A DNA stretch of 64,000 bases from Piscicola geometra (lineage: Eukaryota > Annelida > Clitellata > Hirudinida > Piscicolidae). A program made the translations under genes and the position numbers. Below the pieces are notes generated by a model that saw nothing but the letters and a program-made list of their open reading frames with translations, did no database searches and was not told the origin of the DNA. Shown one piece after another: positions 10,352-21,350 of this stretch. The DNA is taken from the NCBI GenBank assembly GCA_943735955.1, contig CALSEQ010000043.1, positions 377,001-441,000 on the forward strand, written 5' to 3'. Numbering within the stretch: the first letter of the stretch is position 1; every line of letters begins with the position of its first letter.

Positions 10352-12292
10352 AGCCTAGACGGCTGCTTTCTCTATTTCCCTCACCGGAAATTTTTCCTAC
10401 TCTAGAGGATTTTTCCTACGAGAACTCTGGTGCTTTTCAGAAAATTTGTTTTCTGAACACCTCAGTATAGGATCAGAGAAGTGCTTAAGAGCCCGTCGAA
10501 ACTCTGTGAGTGAGCGGATCCAAACGGTTCGGCGCCCAAAAAGTTCAACCGGCAATGGCCGCAAGGTTCATTGCTCAGTACTTTGAGGATACCAGACAAA
10601 GTGAAACAGACCTTGCTCTATGTCAACCCGGGCTAGAACCCCACAGGCTTGCATAGTGTGTAGGATCGGTCACTGCCCCTGGATGCCTATGATAGGCCGC
10701 TGATCCTTACTCCCACCCACACACATGAGACAGTCCGAGGCCAATACGGCGCCAATTTTTTTACTTCTTTATCTTTACTCACCATGCACCCCCACACCAA
10801 ATCCTTTTTACCCCCCAACCAAACCAACAGGCAAATGATTGTATTCACAGTCTCACCCTAATCCCAACCCCACACACATGGACAGCGCGAAAGATCCATG
10901 GAGGAAACACCGAACACCCCCACTGTTGTCACACAGCGATTTGTCACTTTCTCTGAAAGTTTCATTTTGATCGATAGGTGCCTCACTACTCTGTTGATAG
11001 CCTAGACGGCTGCTTTCTCTGTTTCCCTCGCCGGAAATTTTCCCTACTCTAGGGGATTTTTCCTACGAGAACTCTGGTGCTTTTCAGAAAATTTGTTTTC
11101 TGAACACCTCAGTATAGGATCAGAGAAGAGCTTAAGAGCCCGTCGAAACTCTGTGAGTGAGCGGATCCAAATGGTCCGGCGCCCAAAAAGTCCAACCGGC
11201 AATGGCCGAAAGGTTCTTTGCTCAGTACTTCGAGGATACCGGACAAAGTAGAACAGACCTTGCTCTATGTCAATCCGGGCTAGAACCCCACAGGCTTGCA
11301 TAGAGTGTAGGATCGGTCACTGCCCCTGGATGCCTATGATAGGCCGCTGATCCTTACTCCCACCCACACACATGAGACAGTCCGAGACCAATACGGCGCC
11401 AATTTTTTTACTTCTTTATCTTTACTCACCATGCACCCCCACACCAAATCCTTTTTACCCCCCAACCAAACCGACAGGCAAATGGATGTCCTCACTGTCT
11501 CACCCTACTCCCAACCCCACACACATGGACAGCGCGAAAGATCCATGGAGGATACACCGAACACCCCCACTGTTATCACACAGCGATTTGTCACTTTAAC
11601 TGAAAGTTTCATTTCGATCGATAGGTGCCTCACCACTCTGTTGATAGCCTAGACGGCTGCTTTCTCTATTTCCCTCACCGGAAATTTTTCCTACTCTAGA
11701 GGATTTTTCCTACGAGAACTCTGGTGCTTTTCAGAAAATTTGTTTTCTGAACACCTCAGTATAGGATCAGAGAAGTGCTTAAGAGCCCGTCGAAACTCTG
11801 TGAGTGAGCGGATCCAAACGGTTCGGCGCCCAAAAAGTTCAACCGGCAATGGCCGCAAGGTTCATTGCTCAGTACTTTGAGGATACCAGACAAAGTGGAA
11901 CAGACCTTGCTCTATGTCAACCCGGGCTAGAACCCCACAGGCTTGCATAGTGTGTAGGATCGGTCACTGCCCCTGGATGCCTATGATAGGCCGCTGATCC
12001 TTACTCCCACCCACACACGTGAGACAGTCCGAGGCCAATACGGCGCCAATTTTTTTACTTCTTTATCTTTACTCACCATGCACCCCCACACCAAATCCTT
12101 TTTACCCCCCAACCAAACCTACAGGCAAATGGTTGTCCTCACTGTCTCACCCTAATCCCAACCCCACACACATGGACAGCGCGAAAGATCCATGGAGGAA
12201 ACACCGAACACCCCCACTGTTGTCACACAGCGATTTGTCACTTTCTGTGAAAGTTTCATTTTGATCGATAGGTGCCTCACTACTCTGTTGAT

Positions 12293-12939
12293 AGCCTAGA
12301 CGGCTGCTTTCTCTGTTTCCCTCGCCGGAAATTTTCCCTACTCTAGGGGATTTTTCCTACGAGAACTCTGGTGCTTTTCAGAAAATTTGTTTTCTGAACA
12401 CCTCAGTATAGGATCAGAGAAGTGCTTAAGAGCCCGTCGAAACTCTGTGAGTGAGCGGATCCAAACGGTTCGGCGCCCAAAAAGTTCAACCGGCAATGGC
12501 CGCAAGGTTCATTGCTCAGTACTTTGAGGATACCAGACAAAGTGGAACAGACCTTGCTCTATGTCAACCCGGGCTAGAACCCCACAGGCTTGCATAGTGT
12601 GTAGGATCGGTCACTGCCCCTGGATGCCTATGATAGGCCGCTGATCCTTACTCCCACCCACACACATGAGACAGTCCGAGGCCAATACGGCGCCAATTTT
12701 TTTACTTCTTTATCTTTACTCACCATGCACCCCCACACCAAATCCTTTTTACCCCCCAACCAAACCGACAGGCAAATGGATGTCCTCACTGTCTCACCCT
12801 ACTCCCAACCCCACACACATGGACAGCGCGAAAGATCCATGGAGGATACACCGAACACCCCCACTGTTATCACACAGCGATTTGTCACTTTAACTGAAAG
12901 TTTCATTTCGATCGATAGGTGCCTCACCACTCTGTTGAT
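12293..12939. repeat. Chimeric monomer M20: E-type 5' end joined to T-type body
   Basis: The first part is E-like (CTCTGTTTCCCTCGCC and TCTAGGGGAT to 12347). From 12423 onward it is T-like (AAGTGCTT, GGTTCGGC, ACCAGACAAAG, TAGTGTGTAGG). The switch therefore lies between 12347 and 12423, offsets 55 to 131, an interval containing the hairpin at offsets 85-106. The interval has few other diagnostic sites, so the exact breakpoint cannot be placed. It is read as a product of unequal crossover or gene conversion. The alternative, an intermediate ancestral haplotype, is less likely given the clean linkage elsewhere. Confidence 0.75.
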
Positions 12940-14880
12940 AGCCTAGACGGCTGCTTTCTCTATTTCCCTCACCGGAAATTTTTCCTACTCTAGAGGATTT
13001 TTCCTACGAGAACTCTGGTGCTTTTCAGAAAATTTGTTTTCTGAACACCTCAGTATAGGATCAGAGAAGTGCTTAAGAGCCCGTCGAAACTCTGTGAGTG
13101 AGCGGATCCAAACGGTTCGGCGCCCAAAAAGTTCAACCGGCAATGGCCGCAAGGTTCATTGCTCAGTACTTTGAGGATACCAGACAAAGTGGAACAGACC
13201 TTGCTCTATGTCAACCCGGGCTAGAACCCCACAGGCTTGCATAGTGTGTAGGATCGGTCACTGCCCCTGGATGCCTATGATAGGCCGCTGATCCTTACTC
13301 CCACCCACACACGTGAGACAGTCCGAGGCCAATACGGCGCCAATTTTTTTACTTCTTTATCTTTACTCACCATGCACCCCCACACCAAATCCTTTTTACC
13401 CCCCAACCAAACCTACAGGCAAATGGTTGTCCTCACTGTCTCACCCTAATCCCAACCCCACACACATGGACAGCGCGAAAGATCCATGGAGGATACACCG
13501 AACACCCCCACTGTTGTCACACAGCGATTTGTCACTTTCTCTGAAAGTTTCATTTTGATCGATAGGTGCCTCACTACTCTGTTGATAGCCTAGACGGCTG
13601 CTTTCTCTGTTTCCCTCGCCGGAAATTTTCCCTACTCTAGGGGATTTTTCCTACAAGAACTCTGGTGCTTTTCAGAAAATTTGTTTTCTGAACACCTCAG
13701 TATAGGATCAGAGAAGAGCTTAAGAGCCCGTCGAAACTCTGTGAGTGAGCGGATCCAAATGGTCCGGCGCCCAAAAAGTCCAACCGGCAATGGCCGAAAG
13801 GTTCTTTGCTCAGTACTTCGAGGATACCGGACAAAGTAGAACAGACCTTGCTCTATGTCAATCCGGGCTAGAACCCCACAGGCTTGCATAGAGTGTAGGA
13901 TCGGTCACTGCCCCTGGATGCCTATGATAGGCCGCTGATCCTTACTCCCACCCACACACATGAGACAGTCCGAGACCAATACGGCGCCAATTTTTTTACT
14001 TCTTTATCTTTACTCACCATGCACCCCCACACCAAATCCTTTTTACCCCCCAACCAAACCTACAGGCAAATGGATGTCCTCACTGTCTCACCCTACTCCC
14101 AACCCCACACACATGGACAGCGCGAAAGATCCATGGAGGATACACCGAACACCCCCACTGTTATCACACAGCGATTTGTCACTTTAACTGAAAGTTTCAT
14201 TTTGATCGATAGGTGCCTCACTACTCTGTTGATAGCCTAGACGGCTGCTTTCTCTGTTTCCCTCGCCGGAAATTTTCCCTACTCTAGGGGATTTTTCCTA
14301 CGAGAACTCTGGTGCTTTTCAGAAAATTTGTTTTCTGAACACCTCAGTATAGGATCAGAGAAGAGCTTAAGAGCCCGTCGAAACTCTGTGAGTGAGCGGA
14401 TCCAAATGGTCCGGCGCCCAAAAAGTCCAACCGGCAATGGCCGAAAGGTTCTTTGCTCAGTACTTCGAGGATACCGGACAAAGTAGAACAGACCTTGCTC
14501 TATGTCAATCCGGGCTAGAACCCCACAGGCTTGCATAGAGTGTAGGATCGGTCACTGCCCCTGGATGCCTATGATAGGCCGCTGATCCTTACTCCCACCC
14601 ACACACATGAGACAGTCCGAGACCAATACGGCGCCAATTTTTTTACTTCTTTATCTTTACTCACCATGCACCCCCACACCAAATCCTTTTTACCCCCCAA
14701 CCAAACCGACAGGCAAATGGATGTCCTCACTGTCTCACCCTACTCCCAACCCCACACACATGGACAGCGCGAAAGATCCATGGAGGATACACCGAACACC
14801 CCCACTGTTATCACACAGCGATTTGTCACTTTAACTGAAAGTTTCATTTCGATCGATAGGTGCCTCACCACTCTGTTGAT

Positions 14881-15527
14881 AGCCTAGACGGCTGCTTTCT
14901 CTATTTCCCTCACCGGAAATTTTTCCTACTCTAGAGGATTTTTCCTACGAGAACTCTGGTGCTTTTCAGAAAATTTGTTTTCTGAACACCTCAGTATAGG
15001 ATCAGAGAAGTGCTTAAGAGCCCGTCGAAACTCTGTGAGTGAGCGGATCCAAACGGTTCGGCGCCCAAAAAGTTCAACCGGCAATGGCCGCAAGGTTCAT
15101 TGCTCAGTACTTTGAGGATACCAGACAAAGTGGAACAGACCTTGCTCTATGTCAACCCGGGCTAGAACCCCACAGGCTTGCATAGAGTGTAGGATCGGTC
15201 ACTGCCCCTGGATGCCTATGATAGGCCGCTGATCCTTACTCCCACCCACACACATGAGACAGTCCGAGACCAATACGGCGCCAATTTTTTTACTTCTTTA
15301 TCTTTACTCACCATGCACCCCCACACCAAATCCTTTTTACCCCCCAACCAAACCTACAGGCAAATGGATGTCCTCACTGTCTCACCCTACTCCCAACCCC
15401 ACACACATGGACAGCGCGAAAGATCCATGGAGGATACACCGAACACCCCCACTGTTATCACACAGCGATTTGTCACTTTAACTGAAAGTTTCATTTTGAT
15501 CGATAGGTGCCTCACTACTCTGTTGAT
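14881..15527. repeat. Chimeric monomer M24: T-type 5' part joined to E-type 3' part
   Basis: M24 has all T-type markers through ACCAGACAAAG and GTCAACCCGG (15156), then reads CATAGAGTGT instead of CATAGTGTGT at 15186. It continues with the E-associated 3' half (GAGACCAATA, AAATGGATG, CCCTACTCCC, TTAACTG, TTTTGATCG). The switch lies between 15156 and 15186, about 200 bp from the switch interval of M20 and M33. The 3' half matches that of M22, 1294 bp upstream. Confidence 0.7.
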
Positions 15528-18115
15528 AGCCTAGACGGCTGCTTTCTCTGTTTCCCTCGCCGGAAATTTTCCCTACTCTAGGGGATTTTTCCTACGAGAA
15601 CTCTGGTGCTTTTCAGAAAATTTGTTTTCTGAACACCTCAGTATAGGATCAGAGAAGAGCTTAAGAGCCCGTCGAAACTCTGTGAGTGAGCGGATCCAAA
15701 TGGTCCGGCGCCCAAAAAGTCCAACCGGCAATGGCCGAAAGGTTCTTTGCTCAGTACTTCGAGGATACCGGACAAAGTAGAACAGACCTTGCTCTATGTC
15801 AATCCGGGCTAGAACCCCACAGGCTTGCATAGAGTGTAGGATCGGTCACTGCCCCTGGATGCCTATGATAGGCCGCTGATCCTTACTCCCACCCACACAC
15901 ATGAGACAGTCCGAGACCAATACGGCGCCAATTTTTTTACTTCTTTATCTTTACTCACCATGCACCCCCACACCAAATCCTTTTTACCCCCCAACCAAAC
16001 CGACAGGCAAATGGATGTCCTCACTGTCTCACCCTACTCCCAACCCCACACACATGGACAGCGCGAAAGATCCATGGAGGATACACCGAACACCCCCACT
16101 GTTATCACACAGCGATTTGTCACTTTAACTGAAAGTTTCATTTCGATCGATAGGTGCCTCACCACTCTGTTGATAGCCTAGACGGCTGCTTTCTCTATTT
16201 CCCTCACCGGAAATTTTTCCTACTCTAGAGGATTTTTCCTACGAGAACTCTGGTGCTTTTCAGAAAATTTGTTTTCTGAACACCTCAGTATAGGATCAGA
16301 GAAGTGCTTAAGAGCCCGTCGAAACTCTGTGAGTGAGCGGATCCAAACGGTTCGGCGCCCAAAAAGTTCAACCGGCAATGGCCGCAAGGTTCATTGCTCA
16401 GTACTTTGAGGATACCAGACAAAGTGGAACAGACCTTGCTCTATGTCAACCCGGGCTAGAACCCCACAGGCTTGCATAGTGTGTAGGATCGGTCACTGCC
16501 CCTGGATGCCTATGATAGGCCGCTGATCCTTACTCCCACCCACACACGTGAGACAGTCCGAGGCCAATACGGCGCCAATTTTTTTACTTCTTTATCTTTA
16601 CTCACCATGCACCCCCACACCAAATCCTTTTTACCCCCCAACCAAACCTACAGGCAAATGGTTGTCCTCACTGTCTCACCCTAATCCCAACCCCACACAC
16701 ATGGACAGCGCGAAAGATCCATGGAGGATACACCGAACACCCCCACTGTTGTCACACAGCGATTTGTCACTTTCTCTGAAAGTTTCATTTTGATCGATAG
16801 GTGCTTCACCACTCTGTTGATAGCCTAGACGGCTGCTTTCTCTGTTTCCCTCGCCGGAAATTTTCCCTACTCTAGGGGATTTTTCCTACGAGAACTCTGG
16901 TGCTTTTCAGAAAATTTGTTTTCTGAACACCTCAGTATAGGATCAGAGAAGAGCTTAAGAGCCCGTCGAAACTCTGTGAGTGAGCGGATCCAAATGGTCC
17001 GGCGCCCAAAAAGTCCAACCGGCAATGGCCGAAAGGTTCTTTGCTCAGTACTTCGAGGATACCGGACAAAGTAGAACAGACCTTGCTCTATGTCAATCCG
17101 GGCTAGAACCCCACAGGCTTGCATAGAGTGTAGGATCGGTCACTGCCCCTGGATGCCTATGATAGGCCGCTGATCCTTACTCCCACCCACACACATGAGA
17201 CAGTCCGAGACCAATACGGCGCCAATTTTTTTACTTCTTTATCTTTACTCACCATGCACCCCCACACCAAATCCTTTTTACCCCCCAACCAAACCTACAG
17301 GCAAATGGATGTCCTCACTGTCTCACCCTACTCCCAACCCCACACACATGGACAGCGCGAAAGATCCATGGAGGATACACCGAACACCCCCACTGTTATC
17401 ACACAGCGATTTGTCACTTTAACTGAAAGTTTCATTTCGATCGATAGGTGCCTCACCACTCTGTTGATAGCCTAGACGGCTGCTTTCTCTATTTCCCTCA
17501 CCGGAAATTTTTCCTACTCTAGAGGATTTTTCCTACGAGAACTCTGGTGCTTTTCAGAAAATTTGTTTTCTGAACACCTCAGTATAGGATCAGAGAAGTG
17601 CTTAAGAGCCCGTCGAAACTCTGTGAGTGAGCGGATCCAAACGGTTCGGCGCCCAAAAAGTTCAACCGGCAATGGCCGCAAGGTTCATTGCTCAGTACTT
17701 TGAGGATACCGGACAAAGTGGAACAGACCTTGCTCTATGTCAACCCGGGCTAGAACCCCACAGGCTTGCATAGTGTGTAGGATCGGTCACTGCCCCTGGA
17801 TGCCTATGATAGGCCGCTGATCCTTACTCCCACCCACACACATGAGACAGTCCGAGGCCAATACGGCGCCAATTTTTTTACTTCTTTATCTTTACTCACC
17901 ATGCACCCCCACACCAAATCCTTTTTACCCCCCAACCAAACCTACAGGCAAAAGGTTGTCCTCACTGTCTCACCCTAATCCCAACCCCACACACATGGAC
18001 AGCGCGAAAGATCCATGGAGGAAACACCGAACACCCCCACTGTTGTCACACAGCGATTTGTCACTTTCTCTGAAAGTTTCATTTCGATCGATAGGTGCCT
18101 CACCACTCTGTTGAT

Positions 18116-21100
18116 AGCCTAGACGGCTGCTTTCTCTGTTTCCCTCACCGGAAATTTTTCCTACTCTAGGGGATTTTTCCTACGAGAACTCTGGGGCTTT
18201 TCAGAAAATTTGTTTTCTGAACACCTCAGTATAGGATCAGAGAAGAGCTTAAGAGTCCGTCGAAACTCTGTGAGTGAGCGGATCCAAACGGTCCGGCGCC
18301 CAAAAAATTCAACCGGCAATGGCCGCAAGGTTCATTGCTCAGTACTTTGAGGATACCGGACAAAGTGGAATAGACCTTGCTCTATGTCAACCCTGGCTAA
18401 AACCCCACAGGCTTGCATAGAGTGTAGGATCGGTCACTGCCCCTGGATGCCTATGATAGGCCGCTGATCCTTACTCCCACCCACACACATGAGACAGTCC
18501 GAGGCCAATACGGCGCCAATTTTTTTACTTCTTTATCTTTACTCACCATGCACCCCCACACCAAATCCTTTTTACCCCCCAACCAAACCTACAGGCAAAT
18601 GGTTGTCCTCACTGTCTCACCCTACTCCCAACCCCACACACAAGGACAGCGCGAAAGATCCATGGAGGATACACCGAACACCCCCACTGTTGTCACACAG
18701 CGATTTGTCACTTTATCTGAAAGTTTCATTTCGATCGATAGGTGCCTCACCACTGTGTTGATAGCCTAGACGGCTGCTTTCTCTGTTTCCCTCGCCGGAA
18801 ATTTTCCCTACTCTAGGGGATTTTTCCTACGAGAACTCTGGTGCTTTTCAGAAAATTTGTTTTCTGAACACCTCAGTATAGGATCAGAGAAGAGCTTAAG
18901 AGCCCGTCGAAACTCTGTGAGTGAGCGGATCCAAATGGTCCGGCGCCCAAAAAGTCCAACCGGCAATGGCCGAAAGGTTCTTTGCTCAGTACTTCGAGGA
19001 TACCGGACAAAGTAGAACAGACCTTGCTCTATGTCAATCCGGGCTAGAACCCCACAGGCTGCATAGAGTGTAGGATCGGTCACTGCCCCTGGATGCCTAT
19101 GATAGGCCGCTGATCCTTACTCCCACCCACACACAATAGACAGTCCGAGACCAATACGGCGCCAATTTTTTTACTTCTTTATCTTTACTCACCATGCACC
19201 CCCACACCAAATCCTTTTTACCCCCCAACCAAACCTACAGGCAAATGGATGTCCTCACTGTCTCACCCTACTCCCAACCCCACACACATGGACAGCGCGA
19301 AAGATCCATGGAGGATACACCGAACACCCCCACTGTTATCACACAGCGATTTGTCACTTTAACTGAAAGTTTCATTTCGATCGATAGGTGCCTCACCACT
19401 CTGTTGATAGCCTAGACGGCTGCTTTCTCTATTTCCCTCACCGGAAATTTTTCCTACTCTAGAGGATTTTTCCTACGAGAACTCTGGTGCTTTTCATAAA
19501 ATTTGTTTTCTGAACACCTCAGTATAGGATCAGAGAAGTGCTTAAGAGCCCGTCGAAACTCTGTGAGTGAGCGGATCCAAACGGTTCGGCGCCCAAAAAG
19601 TTCAACCGGCAATGGCCGCAAGGTTCATTGCTCAGTACTTTGAGGATACCGGACAAAGTGGAACAGACCTTGCTCTATGTCAACCCAGGCTAGAACCCCA
19701 CAGGCTTGCATAGTGTGTAGGATCGGTCACTGCCCCTGGATGCCTATGATAGGCCGCTGATCCTTACTCCCACCCACACACATGAGACAGTCCAAGGCCA
19801 ATACGGCGCCAATTTTTTCACTTCTTTATCTTTACTCACCATGCACCCCCACACCAAATCCTTTTTACCCCCCAACCAAACCTACAGGCAAATGGTTGTC
19901 CTCACTGTCTCACCCTAATCCCAACCCCACACACATGGACAGCGCGAAAGATCCATGGAGGATACACCGAACACCCCCACTGTTGTCACACAGCGATTTA
20001 TCACTTTCTCTGAAAGTTTCATTTTGATCGATAGGTGCCTCACTACTCTATTGATAGCCTAGACGGCTGCTTTCTCTGTTTCCCTCACCGGAAATTTTTC
20101 CTACTCTAGGGGATTTTTCCTACGAGAACTCTGGGGCTTTTCAGAAAATTTGTTTTCTGAACACCTCAGTATAGGATCAGAGAAGAGCTTAAGAGCCCGT
20201 CGAAACTCTGTGAGTGAGCGGATCCAAACGGTCCGGCGCCCAAAAAATTCAACCGGCAATGGCCGCAAGGTTCATTGCTCAGTACTTTGAGGATACCGGA
20301 CAAAGTGGAACAGACCTTGCTTTATGTCAACCCGGGCTAAAACCCCACAGGCTTCCATAGAGTGTAGGATCGGTCACTGCCCCTGGATGCCTAAGATAGG
20401 CCGCTGATCCTTACTCCCATTCACACACATGAGACAGTCCGAGACCAATACGGCGCCAATTTTTTTACTTCTTTATCTTTACTCACCATGCACCCCCACA
20501 CCAAATCCTTTTTACCCCCCAAACCAAACCTACAGGCAAATGGTTGTCCTCACTGTCTCACCCTACTCCCAACCCCACACACATGGACAGCGCGAAAGAT
20601 CCATGGAGGATACACCGAACACCCCCACTCTTATCACACAGCGATTTGTCACTTTAACTGAAAGTTTCATTTCGATCGATAGGTGCCTCACCACTCTGTT
20701 GATAGCCTAGACGGCTGCTTTCTCTGTTTCCCTCGCCGGAAATTTTCCCTACTCTAGGGGATTTTTCCTACGAGAACTCTGGTGCTTTTCAGAAAATTTG
20801 TTTTCTGAACACCTCAGTATAGGATCAGAGAAGTGCTTAAGAGCCCGTCGAAACTCTGTGAGTGAGCGGATCCAAACGGTTCGGCGCCCAAAAAGTTCAA
20901 CCGGCAATGGCCGCAAGGTTCATTGCTCAGTACTTTGAGGATACCGGACAAAGTGGAACAGACCTTGCTCTATGTCAACCCGGGCTAGAACCCCACAGGC
21001 TTGCATAGTGTGTAGGATCGGTCACTGCCCCTGGATGCCTATGATAGGCCGCTGATCCTTACTCCCACCCACACACATGAGACAGTCCGAGGCCAATACG

Positions 21101-21350
21101 GCGCCAATTTTTTTACTTCTTTATCTTTACTCACCATGCACCCCCACACCAAATCCTTTTTACCCCCCAACCAAACCTACAGGCAAATGGTTGTCCTCAC
21201 TGTCTCACCCTAATCCCAACCCCACACACATGGACAGCGCGAAAGATCCATGGAGGATACACCGAACACTCCCACTGTTGTCACACAGCGATTTGTCACT
21301 TTCTCTGAAAGTTTCATTTTGATCGATAGGTGCCTCACTACTCTGTTGAT
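18116..21350. repeat. Block M29-M33: mixed units, indel variants and a second E/T chimera
   Basis: Starts are 18116, 18763, 19409, 20056 and 20704. M29 has the GGGGC subtype and a hybrid 3' half combining CCCTACTCCC with CACAAGGACAG. M30 is E-type and 646 bp, with one T missing near 19060, and reads CACAATAGACAG. M31 is T-type and shares the left-arm change CATAAAATTTG with M16. M32 is 648 bp because of an extra A near 20521; it carries CCTAAGATAGG and CCCATTCACAC. M33 starts with the CGCCGG/TCTAGGGG markers and becomes T-type from 20834, a switch between 20758 and 20834, the same offsets as in M20. Confidence 0.85.

Larger units (their letters stand above)
10352..18115. repeat. Block M17-M28: alternating T/E dimer, 1294-bp higher-order repeat
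   Basis: Starts run every 647 bp from 10352 to 17469. T-type units are M17, M19, M21, M24 (5' part), M26 and M28. E-type units are M18, M22, M23, M25 and M27. M20 is an E/T chimera. The T and E types differ at many linked sites, so alternation is clear by eye. M22-M23 and M24-M25 repeat the same pair of 3' halves (one with CCTACAGG and TTTTGATCG, the other with CCGACAGG and TTTCGATCG) at a 1294-bp offset. The variant CACACGTGAGAC marks the 3' halves of M19, M21 and M26. Perfect alternation breaks at M20 and at M22-M23, where two E units are adjacent, as expected after unequal exchange out of dimer register. Confidence 0.9.

Noticed and set aside
10525..10535. Pol III B-box-like GGTTCGGCGCC in T-type monomers
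   Set aside because: It matches 8 of 10 informative bases but exists only in the derived T subtype through one C to T change. No convincing A box lies upstream.
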